Positions 1 through 6,319 of a stretch of DNA of 7,875 bases are shown here, one piece after another. The translations under genes and the position numbers were made by a program. Origin of the DNA: an uncultured Ruminococcus sp. (GTDB lineage: Bacteria; Bacillota; Clostridia; Oscillospirales; Ruminococcaceae); NCBI GenBank assembly GCA_937898375.1, contig CALEJX010000457.1, positions 1 through 7,875 on the forward strand, read 5' to 3'. Every line of letters starts with the position of its first letter. Position 1 is the first letter of the stretch. The notes under the pieces were generated by a model. The model was given only the letters and a program-made list of their open reading frames with translations. It was not told the origin of the DNA and did not search any database.

Positions 1-130
1 AGGAACAGAACAGGAACGCTCCTGCCGCCGAGCATATTCCAACGGCTGGTGAAAAGCAGAACATTGTCACCGCAAGCACTGCCGCAAAATACACAAGGGC
101 GGTCAAAGGGTGAAAAGCTGACAATCTCAT
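1..130 (-). CDS. ECF transporter transmembrane subunit, EcfT/CbiQ-like (partial, 3' end off the left edge)
   Basis: Seen: an ATG at 130..128 opens a frame that runs without a stop to the window edge (43 codons). It starts MRLSAFHPLTALVYFAAVLA, followed by VTMFCFSPAVGICSAAGAFL. An ideal SD (AAAGGAGG, 138..145) lies 7 nt upstream, and the ATG overlaps the preceding stop as ATGA. Known: EcfT proteins are polytopic membrane subunits that link a substrate-binding S component to two ABC ATPases and power vitamin or metal uptake. Clostridial members begin with a short polar stretch, an HP motif, then hydrophobic helix 1 ending near a second proline, as here (H7-P8, P28). Inference: this is the coupling subunit of an ECF transporter, with ATPases and possibly an S component expected further left. 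The preceding DUF4430 gene fits a vitamin-capture operon. Only the N terminus is visible, so another membrane protein with a similar start is possible. Confidence 0.72.
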   Translation of the reverse strand, partial: MRLSAFHPLTALVYFAAVLAVTMFCFSPAVGICSAAGAFLFCS

Positions 131-657
131 TTCGCCGCCTCCTTTGTGTAGTCGCAGACATAATAAAACTCCACGCTGTCACCGTCATGAAGGACATACT
201 GAGAACAGCCCTTATCAGGGCTTTCGCCGTTTACAGTGTAGGTCCACCCTGAGGACGGACCGCAGGAGAACTCGTAGATATTGTTTATGCCACGGACATA
301 TACAGTGTTGTAAATATTATCCTCTGAGCCTTGATAATCAAGTGGTATCTTCTCACACCTTGCGGCTTTTTCCAGCAGGTCAAAGGCGGTGTCGCCCTCA
401 CGGAGGACATATTTTTCCGCAGGCATAACAATGCCGTCTGAGGGAACATAGCGCTCGTCACGGAGATTTTTGTCAAGCATATCATAATTATCCAAAATAT
501 CGGAGCAATCCACTGTCAGGGTAACAGTATGAGCGGCGTTTGCAGTATCGTCGCTGTGCAGACTGTAATACTCGTCAACGGACTGAATATCAACGCCCTT
601 TATGACCGCTGCCGCCGCTAAGATTATGACTATGAGCAGGGCGATATCCTTTTTCAC
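127..657 (-). CDS. Small membrane-anchored DUF4430 (transcobalamin C-terminal-like) protein
   Basis: Seen: 176 aa from a GTG start at 657..655 that overlaps the upstream stop as GTGA, with AGGAGG (668..673) 10 nt ahead. Residues 5-19 form one hydrophobic segment (LLIVIILAAAA core) without a lipobox Cys, so it is either an uncleaved signal anchor or a weak signal peptide. The rest is one DUF4430 domain: a first beta strand at 44-51 (TVTLTVDC), the EGDTAFDLL motif at 87-95, SGWTYTVNG at 136-144, and a final LHDGDSVEFYY segment at 156-166. Cysteines at 51, 101, 132, 151 and 168 could pair outside the membrane. Known: DUF4430 is the bacterial relative of the beta domain that caps cobalamin in intrinsic factor and transcobalamin. 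Inference: this is an extracytoplasmic ligand-binding half-domain tethered at the membrane beside the ECF transporter encoded immediately downstream. Ligand identity is unproven. The domain call is firm; the role is moderate. Confidence 0.88.
   Translation of the reverse strand: MKKDIALLIVIILAAAAVIKGVDIQSVDEYYSLHSDDTANAAHTVTLTVDCSDILDNYDMLDKNLRDERYVPSDGIVMPAEKYVLREGDTAFDLLEKAARCEKIPLDYQGSEDNIYNTVYVRGINNIYEFSCGPSSGWTYTVNGESPDKGCSQYVLHDGDSVEFYYVCDYTKEAAK
138..145 (-). promoter_or_regulatory. Shine-Dalgarno AAAGGAGG supporting the partial EcfT-like start
   Basis: A near-perfect anti-16S match within the last codons of the small DUF4430 gene, 7 nt before ATG 130. It is the main evidence, with the ATGA overlap, that the truncated frame at the left edge is a real gene. 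Confidence 0.85.
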
Positions 658-2675
658 TTTTCTGCACCCTCCTGACTTTTGAGCTTCTTGGCTTTCTTTG
701 CAAAGCCTGCGAAATTTTTCACTGCCGCCATTTCCTCTTTGGATATCTCAAGCCTTGAAAATCTCGCTTTTTCGTATATTTTCTCGCACTTTGCAAAGCT
801 TTCCGCCATATCAGTGCCGTAGGTCTTCTTTATGCTATCAAAAAGCTCCCTAGGCGTATGTGCTGAGAAATCCTTGCCGCAAAGCTTTTTCCTGCCTGCA
901 AAGAACAGCTTATCCGCCTTTTTTCTGTCAGGCAGAGCGGCAAACTTTCTTTTTCTTACCAAAACTATTATTGCCATAATAAGGCAGAGTATAAGTATTA
1001 CCGCACCAATAATGATATAGACCGCATAGCTTTTCTCAACAGGTTTGGTCTTGTTCTCCTCAAAGATCTCCTCCCTCGGCTTGTCCTCGTCCTCGGGGGC
1101 AAGGGCTTCTCCGCCTTGGTTGGTGAACTTGGCTTTTGCGGAGCTGTCGTCAGTTTTTATCATGCCAACATAATCGGAGCAGACCTCAAAAGGCTGCCAG
1201 CCTATGCCGTCTTTGTAATACTCAGCCCAGTAATGGAGCTGTTTTGAGGTGACGGTCAGGGCTGAGTTATCTGTAAGATCTTTTGTCATATCTGTCGTAA
1301 TGAAATATCCTCTGCAAAGCCTAGCAGGAACGCCCTTTGCACGGAATATTTTCACTGCGGCGGCGGCAAAGTCCTCCTCGCCCCCACGGCAGGTGACCTC
1401 AAGCATATCTGCAAAAGAGCTTTCGCCCCCATAGGTCTTTGAACTGTCAAGCACTGCGTCTGACACAAAAAAGCTTAGCATATCAGACCGCAGTTTGCCC
1501 TGTGAACCTTGCAAGTCAAAATGATTTGCGGCAAGCTGTTTGTCCTCGGCTGATATGTCAAGGCAGGTGGAATAAACATAGTCACGATAGCCTTTTTCTG
1601 CGGAAAGATAGTCCGCAGGCTTGGAAGTGCGCAGGGTATCATATGTGCCGAAAGGCTTTGTAAGATAGCTTTCTGACACCGCAAGCTTGTAATAGCTCTT
1701 GGTGTTTTCAAAGCTTCCCCCTATTATCTTTGGGTCGGAGAAAGCGTTCTCTGCGGCGGTCATGCCGTAGGTATAAATGGGCTTTCCAACCTTTTTGATG
1801 TTCACTGTAACAATACCGCTGTCGGATATTTCAAGGGCATTGTCAAGGTAAGAAGTCTGAAAAGCAGGGGAAAAATCAAGCTTATCGAGCCAATAGAACT
1901 CGTCTGAGTATGCGTATTTCTCCTCGCCGCTAAGCTCGCCCCACACGCCGTTCGTTTCTTTTTCAAAGCGGCTTTCGATAAGATACAAAGGCTGTGGGTG
2001 CTCCATTATTATCTCATACTGACTTTTTTCATTAAAGCGGTCGGCAAAGGCATAGTCAGAAAGCTTATCAAAAAGTCCTGTCAGACAAGCTATAAACACT
2101 GCGCAAAAGTCTGTCAGGATAAGCACAAAGGGCTTAAAATCGCCTTTTATGATGCCCGAAAAAGTCACCGCAAAGATACCCAGCGCCACTTCTGCGGCGG
2201 CATAATACAGAGGGATATCTATAAAGATACCTGCGCACAAAAACAGCGCAAGCATTGCCACTGTAAAAACTCTGCTGTCAAGGCGGCTGAAAATGCTCTG
2301 CACTGTGGAAACTATCACCGCACCCACGCACAGTGCAAACCAAGGGTCTGAGCTTTTTTCCACAAGCATTTCCACTGCCCCTGCGCTTTTGCCGTGGGCG
2401 GTCAAAATGCAGTTCAAAAGCCCTGCAAGGCTTGTAAAAAACTTTTTATGGAATATCACCGCCGACAAAAGAGCGGTGAAAAATGGCATAGGCAAGGTCT
2501 TTTTTGATACCCCTGCAATGGCGGTCAATATGCACGCCCCTACCAAGGCAAAGGCTCTCCAGCCCATACCAAGCGACAATGACAGCATGAGCATTGTCAC
2601 TGCGCCAAAAAGGCTCTGCATGATATAAACGCCCTTTGAAAAGCGCTTTTCCACATAGCAAATGCTTGCTGTCAA
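654..2675 (-). CDS. TgpA-like polytopic transglutaminase-fold protein with Cys-to-Glu active-site substitution
   Basis: Seen: 673 aa from the TTG at 2675..2673, chosen because GAGGTGA (2681..2687) lies 5 nt upstream; the in-frame GTG at 2684 is part of that SD. The first ~205 residues hold six or seven hydrophobic segments. A large extracytoplasmic part (~207-548) follows, then one membrane helix (~550-573) and a basic cytoplasmic tail of ~100 residues containing TPRELF and EKARFSRLEIS, which resembles DUF4129. The transglutaminase core is RGGEEDFAAAAV (430-441), GVPAR (448-452), HYWAEYY (481-487) and GWQPFE (492-497). Aligned with the family pattern GxCxxFA...GIPAR...HAWxE...GWxPxD/E, the nucleophile Cys is Glu433, the His (481) is kept, and Glu497 replaces Asp, as in many Firmicutes. 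Known: this fold commonly follows MoxR and DUF58 genes. Inference: it is probably a non-catalytic binding or scaffold protein. It overlaps the next gene by 4 nt. Confidence 0.85.
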   Translation of the reverse strand: MTASICYVEKRFSKGVYIMQSLFGAVTMLMLSLSLGMGWRAFALVGACILTAIAGVSKKTLPMPFFTALLSAVIFHKKFFTSLAGLLNCILTAHGKSAGAVEMLVEKSSDPWFALCVGAVIVSTVQSIFSRLDSRVFTVAMLALFLCAGIFIDIPLYYAAAEVALGIFAVTFSGIIKGDFKPFVLILTDFCAVFIACLTGLFDKLSDYAFADRFNEKSQYEIIMEHPQPLYLIESRFEKETNGVWGELSGEEKYAYSDEFYWLDKLDFSPAFQTSYLDNALEISDSGIVTVNIKKVGKPIYTYGMTAAENAFSDPKIIGGSFENTKSYYKLAVSESYLTKPFGTYDTLRTSKPADYLSAEKGYRDYVYSTCLDISAEDKQLAANHFDLQGSQGKLRSDMLSFFVSDAVLDSSKTYGGESSFADMLEVTCRGGEEDFAAAAVKIFRAKGVPARLCRGYFITTDMTKDLTDNSALTVTSKQLHYWAEYYKDGIGWQPFEVCSDYVGMIKTDDSSAKAKFTNQGGEALAPEDEDKPREEIFEENKTKPVEKSYAVYIIIGAVILILCLIMAIIVLVRKRKFAALPDRKKADKLFFAGRKKLCGKDFSAHTPRELFDSIKKTYGTDMAESFAKCEKIYEKARFSRLEISKEEMAAVKNFAGFAKKAKKLKSQEGAEK
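668..673 (-). promoter_or_regulatory. Shine-Dalgarno AGGAGG for the GTG start of the small DUF4430 gene
   Basis: AGGAGG inside the 3' end of the transglutaminase-fold gene, 10 nt before GTG 657. The GTG start overlaps the upstream TGA (GTGA), which is consistent with translational coupling. Confidence 0.8.
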
Positions 2676-2680
2676 AATTG

Positions 2681-2688
2681 TCACCTCT
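2681..2688 (-). promoter_or_regulatory. Shine-Dalgarno AGAGGTGA deciding a TTG start of the transglutaminase-fold gene
   Basis: AGAGGTGA lies 5 nt before TTG 2675 in the 17-nt gap after the DUF58 gene's tandem TAA stops. The in-frame GTG at 2684..2682 is part of this site and has only an A-rich stretch upstream, so it is an unlikely start. Confidence 0.78.
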
Positions 2689-2692
2689 TTTA

Positions 2693-3661
2693 TTATTTTA
2701 TCTGGATAACACGGCTTATGCCGCTTCTTTCAAACAGCTCTGAAAACTCTGCCAGCCGCTCTTTTCCCTGCTCAGGCTGTGAAGAAAGCAGGCTGTCCAG
2801 AGCAACAGTGAAGCTGTCTGCGCTGTCGATATGCTCGAAAACTTTTCTTTGCTGAGAAAAGCTGTAAAACGCCATGTAATGCCCTTTGCCGCTGTCTGAA
2901 AGTGACATTGAAAGGCTCAGTGCCTTTGCGGCAATGCGGTCATAATCCTTTGCAAGGGCGTTTCCGCCTGTTTCAACGTAGATACAAAGGCTGTCCGTTA
3001 CAGGTTCGCCATATTCACGGACGTAGATATCACCAAGTCTGAAAGACAGCTTCCAATGCACCGATTTATAGCTGTCCCCCTGACGGTATTCTCTTATGCC
3101 GATAGGCTCGCTGTGGTCAAAGCCCTCGTTCTCCTCGCTGAAAAAGTCGCTTTCAAGGGCTTCTTTGAGCTTTGCTTCCTCGCCCTCGTCTATCTCTGCG
3201 GCGTCCGGCATTATATTTATACTGCCCTTTATTTCGCACTGCGCCTTTTTCCACGTCAGCCCTGTGAAGTCAAAGGCTCGAAGTGTCAAAAACTCTGCTT
3301 TTATCTTTCCGCAGGTATCGCTTTTTACAGTGATATCGACCTCCGCAGGCGCACCGCTTATGATAAAACGTACCTTTATATCCTCGCACTGCCCTGTGAG
3401 CATATTTCTAAGCCGCAGTTTTCCGCTGTATTCGCCGCCGCTTCCTGTGAAGATGATCTTAAGGCTCATATCCTTATTTTTCAAGCCTGTGCCGTCGCTG
3501 ACAAGTATTGCTGAGAGCTTTTTCTTTGAGAATATATTTACACTTATTGACAGCACAAAGAAAACTGCGCACACACCGAGCACCGATGTGCCTATGGGCT
3601 TTTTCAGTGCAAAAAGCAGTATACCCAAAGCTGTGCAAAGGCAGAAGCATAGCCTTTTCAT
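2693..3661 (-). CDS. DUF58 family membrane protein (short form)
   Basis: Seen: 322 aa from an ATG that shares one base with the upstream stop (TGATG), with GAGGAA (3670..3675) 8 nt ahead. Two hydrophobic segments at ~5-18 and ~24-44 form an N-terminal membrane hairpin. The DUF58 signature lies at 187-219: IGIREYRQGDSYKSVHWKLS, then DIYVREYGEP, matching the family pattern of Arg-x-Tyr-x-x-Gly-Asp then His-Trp-Lys. After it, where many DUF58 proteins have a von Willebrand A-like metal site (LDxSxS), this one reads CIYVETGGN (226-234), so no MIDAS is evident. At 322 aa it is shorter than common ~400 aa members. It ends in tandem TAA stops. Known: DUF58 proteins are usually encoded with MoxR ATPases and TgpA-like proteins and are presumed partners of the ATPase. 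Inference: it is a membrane adaptor between the cytoplasmic MoxR and the transglutaminase-fold protein encoded on either side. Precise function is unknown. Confidence 0.92.
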   Translation of the reverse strand: MKRLCFCLCTALGILLFALKKPIGTSVLGVCAVFFVLSISVNIFSKKKLSAILVSDGTGLKNKDMSLKIIFTGSGGEYSGKLRLRNMLTGQCEDIKVRFIISGAPAEVDITVKSDTCGKIKAEFLTLRAFDFTGLTWKKAQCEIKGSINIMPDAAEIDEGEEAKLKEALESDFFSEENEGFDHSEPIGIREYRQGDSYKSVHWKLSFRLGDIYVREYGEPVTDSLCIYVETGGNALAKDYDRIAAKALSLSMSLSDSGKGHYMAFYSFSQQRKVFEHIDSADSFTVALDSLLSSQPEQGKERLAEFSELFERSGISRVIQIK

Positions 3662-4590
3662 CAGCGTTTTTCCTCGTTCTCAGGGCATTTTACGCTTCTG
3701 AGTATCTCGTCAAGTATGCTTTCTGCGGCAAGTCCTGAGAGCCTGCCCTTTGCTGAAAGCGCTATCCTGTGGCTGCAAACATGAACAAAGAAATCTCTTA
3801 CGTCCTGTGGAACGACATATTCTCTGCCGTTATAGCACGCCCACGCCTTTGCTATCCTGCAAAGCGCCAATGCTCCTCTTGGCGATACGCCGAGAGAGAT
3901 GTTCTCGTTGTGCCTTGTGGCGTCACAAAGGTCTGAGATGTAGTCGTAAACGCTGTCGTCAACAAAAACAGCCTTTGCCTTTTTCTGCATTTCTATAAGC
4001 TTTTCAGCGGTGCAGACGGCTTTCACATCTGCAAGCGGGTCTGAACTGCTTCGGTCTGACATTATGCTTCGCATTGCCGCCTTGTCAGGATAGCCCATTG
4101 AAAGCTTTATCATAAATCTGTCAAGCTGTGAAACAGGCAATGCCGCCGTGCCGACTGTGCCTGTAGGGTTTTGCGTTGCTATCACTGCAAAAGGCTCAGG
4201 CAGGGGATAAGTTCTGCCGTCAACTGTGCAGGCACGCTCCTCCATGACCTCCAAAAGCGCAGATTGGGTCTTGCCTGAGGTCCTGTTTATTTCGTCTGCA
4301 AGAAGTATATTTGTCATCGCCGCACCGCTGTGAAAAGTAAAGCCCTGTGCCTGTCTGTCAAAAGCCGTATAGCCTGTTATGTCGGAAGCCACTGTATCAG
4401 GGGTGAATTGTATTCTCTTTGTTTCAAGTCCCAAAGCCTTTGAAAACGCCACCGCAAGGGTAGTTTTTCCCACGCCCGGAACGTCCTCCATAAGCACATG
4501 ACCCTGCGCCAAAATTGCGGCGAACACCATATCCACCACTTCGTCCTTGCCTATTATGACCTTTTTTACTTCATCTGTTATCTCACGCAT
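3661..4590 (-). CDS. MoxR family AAA+ ATPase (AAA_3)
   Basis: Seen: 309 aa, near the usual MoxR length. The ATG at 4590..4588 has GAAGGG 5 nt upstream and overlaps the previous gene by 8 nt. Motifs in order: VIIGKDEVVD (11-20), Walker A DVPGVGKTT (36-44), Walker B ILLADEINR (95-103), sensor 1 VIATQNP (136-142), arginine-finger region SQLDRF (154-159), and sensor 2 GVSPRG (235-240). The loop after sensor 1 reads TGTVGTAALPVSQLDRF rather than the common IEQEGTYPLPEAQLDRF, which places it in a divergent subclade. All catalytic residues are present, so it should hydrolyse ATP in the cytoplasm as a ring. Known: MoxR proteins act as chaperone-like ATPases for assembly or maturation of partner proteins, often with VWA-fold or DUF58 partners. 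Inference: it serves the next two gene products and perhaps the surface toroid/DUF4430 proteins of the same operon. It is also a distant relative of the CobS/BchI chelatase ATPases, but nothing here shows chelatase function. Confidence 0.96.
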   Translation of the reverse strand: MREITDEVKKVIIGKDEVVDMVFAAILAQGHVLMEDVPGVGKTTLAVAFSKALGLETKRIQFTPDTVASDITGYTAFDRQAQGFTFHSGAAMTNILLADEINRTSGKTQSALLEVMEERACTVDGRTYPLPEPFAVIATQNPTGTVGTAALPVSQLDRFMIKLSMGYPDKAAMRSIMSDRSSSDPLADVKAVCTAEKLIEMQKKAKAVFVDDSVYDYISDLCDATRHNENISLGVSPRGALALCRIAKAWACYNGREYVVPQDVRDFFVHVCSHRIALSAKGRLSGLAAESILDEILRSVKCPENEEKR

Positions 4591-6307
4591 TTTTACCCTT
4601 CTTTCTTACCACTGTGAAAACTCCCACTGCGCACAGCACCGCTGCCGCCGATATCACATACACTGTCACGCCTTTATCCTCCGCCGCTTTTATTATCTCG
4701 TCGGCAGAAGTGACCTTTTTCCACTCGCTTTCAGGAAGCTTTTTTATGCGCTCTGCGGTCTTTTCCAAAAGCTCTTTTTTGTCTTTTCCAACACTGTCAA
4801 CAGGATAAAGCTCACGGCTTATGATGCTGTTAAGGTCTGATATCTCACTGTAAAGCTCGTTCGCCTTGGCGTTCATTTCTTCAAGCTCTGATATTATCTT
4901 ATCACTGTCAGAAAGGCTATCGTCAGCCTTTGCATGGGCTAGAAGCACCGCTATAGTAGTGCAATCCCCCGAAGTCACGCCGTTTTTTCTCAGGGCTTCA
5001 AGCTTGTTCCTGTCGCTTTTTGTAAAACCTGTCTTGCCCGTATATATCCCCGTTTTCTCGATACTGTATATACAGCCGTTTCCATGGTCTGTCTGTGCAA
5101 GCTCCTCTGTGAAAGCCCTGTCGCTCAGTGTCAGGCCGTATTTTTCCGCCGCATTTTCAAGCTCTGCCCCGTATCTCACATATGTGCGCTCGTCACAATC
5201 TAGGTCATTGAAAAGCTTCAAGGCTTTTTCTGCGCTCTCCTCGTCTGAGATGTCTGAAAGCCTGCCGTTTATGCCGTCAAGCTTTTCACGCTGTAGAACT
5301 GAAAGCTCCTCTCTCATATCGTAAATGCGCCGCATCGTAAGCTCATAACGCCTTTGTGCCGCAAGTGCACAAAGCGCCTGCCCTGTGGCAAGCTCGTCAG
5401 AGCCGCCGCCCTTTTCATGTGAAAATCCGCCGTCGCTGTTCTGATAAGAAAGCAGTGCCGTCAAAAGGTCGGAATTTTTTACAAAGCGGCTGTCAGCTTC
5501 GGGGTCGATACCAAGCGAGCAAAGTGCTATGACTACCTGTGCGTCAGCTTCTGCACTGCCGAAAGAACCTGAGCTGTCCTGCTCGCCGCTGAGATACTCC
5601 ACCGCTTTGTCAGCGCTTTTTCTCACATCGTCACGGGAAAAATCATTGTAATATGGCGCTATCGCCTGCAAAGCCATTGCGGTGATGTCTATATCGCTTT
5701 CACCTTTTGACAGCGAAAAACCGCCGTCGGTATTCTGCGAAGAAACTATCTCGTCAATTATACGCTCTCTGTCAAAATTTGCCCCTTCGGGTGTCTTGTA
5801 GCCCATTGTATCTAGGGTCAAAAGCGCAAATATCCAACCGTTAAGACCCTGTTTGCCCACGGAATTGTTTTCATCTCTGCCGTAAACGCCGCCTTTCACA
5901 AGGTCTATGCCCTCAAGGTCGGCAGGATCACCGCCCATTGCTGCGGCTGTTATGGCGCACCTCTGCCACTCGGTAGCGTTGTCGGTATCAGAAAGATCTT
6001 TCACACGCTGAGAAAGTGCGGTGAGATAAGCTTCATAGTCCTCCTCAAAGCCGAAGCGTGAAATGCCTATGGCAAGCCAATCGGAACTTCCTATGCCTGC
6101 GCTTTGCAGAAAGTCCACCGAAAAAATGCTCTCGTCCTGAGAAATGCCCATTTTGTCACGCTGCCACTGACAGACTTTTTCTGCGCTCTCCGTTATCCTG
6201 TCGCTTTTATCTGCGTTATCTGCACTCGCCGCAGGAACATTCGTCAGAAGCATTATCGCCCCTGCGAACGCCGCCGTCAATCTGCCAAGAAAACCCCTCG
6301 TTTTCAA
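4583..6307 (-). CDS. Secreted, membrane-anchored alpha/alpha-toroid protein (prenyltransferase/squalene-cyclase-like; intrinsic-factor N-domain-like)
   Basis: Seen: 574 aa from a TTG at 6307..6305, preceded by AGGAGG 6 nt upstream. This start gives a clean signal peptide: MKTRGFLGR, a hydrophobic core to ~22, and cleavage after PAASA (~29). An upstream in-frame ATG at 6334 would add nine residues encoded by the SD itself and lacks its own SD. The toroid covers roughly 60-325, with DWLAIGISRFG (76-86), GLNGWIFALLTLD (154-166) and three QxxxGxF repeats starting at Gln191, Gln243 and Gln289. Residues ~327-545 are charged, helical and partly heptad-like, as a stalk would be. A membrane helix (547-567) and the RKKGKNA tail end the protein; no LPXTG is seen. 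Known: the same toroid fold forms terpene cyclases and the N-terminal half of intrinsic factor/transcobalamin. No DxDD or other cyclase acid motif is visible. Inference: it is a surface ligand-binding receptor paired with the flanking DUF4430 proteins, not a cyclase. Confidence 0.87.
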   Translation of the reverse strand: MKTRGFLGRLTAAFAGAIMLLTNVPAASADNADKSDRITESAEKVCQWQRDKMGISQDESIFSVDFLQSAGIGSSDWLAIGISRFGFEEDYEAYLTALSQRVKDLSDTDNATEWQRCAITAAAMGGDPADLEGIDLVKGGVYGRDENNSVGKQGLNGWIFALLTLDTMGYKTPEGANFDRERIIDEIVSSQNTDGGFSLSKGESDIDITAMALQAIAPYYNDFSRDDVRKSADKAVEYLSGEQDSSGSFGSAEADAQVVIALCSLGIDPEADSRFVKNSDLLTALLSYQNSDGGFSHEKGGGSDELATGQALCALAAQRRYELTMRRIYDMREELSVLQREKLDGINGRLSDISDEESAEKALKLFNDLDCDERTYVRYGAELENAAEKYGLTLSDRAFTEELAQTDHGNGCIYSIEKTGIYTGKTGFTKSDRNKLEALRKNGVTSGDCTTIAVLLAHAKADDSLSDSDKIISELEEMNAKANELYSEISDLNSIISRELYPVDSVGKDKKELLEKTAERIKKLPESEWKKVTSADEIIKAAEDKGVTVYVISAAAVLCAVGVFTVVRKKGKNA

Positions 6308-6313
6308 TAATAT

Positions 6314-6319
6314 CCTCCT
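6314..6319 (-). promoter_or_regulatory. Shine-Dalgarno AGGAGG deciding a TTG start of the toroid gene
   Basis: AGGAGG overlaps the TAG stop of the upstream surface-protein gene (reading TAGGAGG) and lies 6 nt before TTG 6307. The alternative ATG at 6334 lies 5' of this site, has no comparable SD, and would sit inside the upstream gene. The TTG start also yields the signal peptide with correct polarity. Confidence 0.85.

Noticed and set aside
600..657. Lipoprotein signal in the small DUF4430 protein
   Set aside because: No Cys follows the N-terminal hydrophobic segment; the first Cys is at residue 51.
1998..2628. Plus-strand frames of 117 and 111 codons
   Set aside because: They lie opposite the membrane segments of the transglutaminase-fold gene and have no motifs.
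2676..2692. Terminator or promoter between the DUF58 and transglutaminase-fold genes
   Set aside because: The 17-nt gap holds only the tandem stop and an SD, with no hairpin or room for -35/-10 elements.
3096..3701. 201-codon open frame on the plus strand, and a 152-codon one at 3056-3514
   Set aside because: Both lie wholly antisense to the DUF58 gene (the first also reaches into the MoxR gene), which has clear motifs and an SD; their translations show no recognisable domain and they have no SD of note.
4720..4740. LPESE as a sortase (LPXTG) signal in the toroid protein
   Set aside because: It does not match LPXTG and lies well upstream of the C-terminal membrane helix, so anchoring is more likely by the helix and basic tail.
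4866..5324. 152-codon plus-strand open frame rich in serine
   Set aside because: Antisense shadow of the helical stalk of the toroid gene; the Ser-rich composition is the mirror of codon bias on the coding strand.
4583..6307. Squalene-hopene or terpene cyclase function for the toroid protein
   Set aside because: The QxxxGxF repeats only show the toroid fold; no DxDD catalytic motif is visible, and the signal peptide, stalk and anchor do not fit a terpene cyclase.
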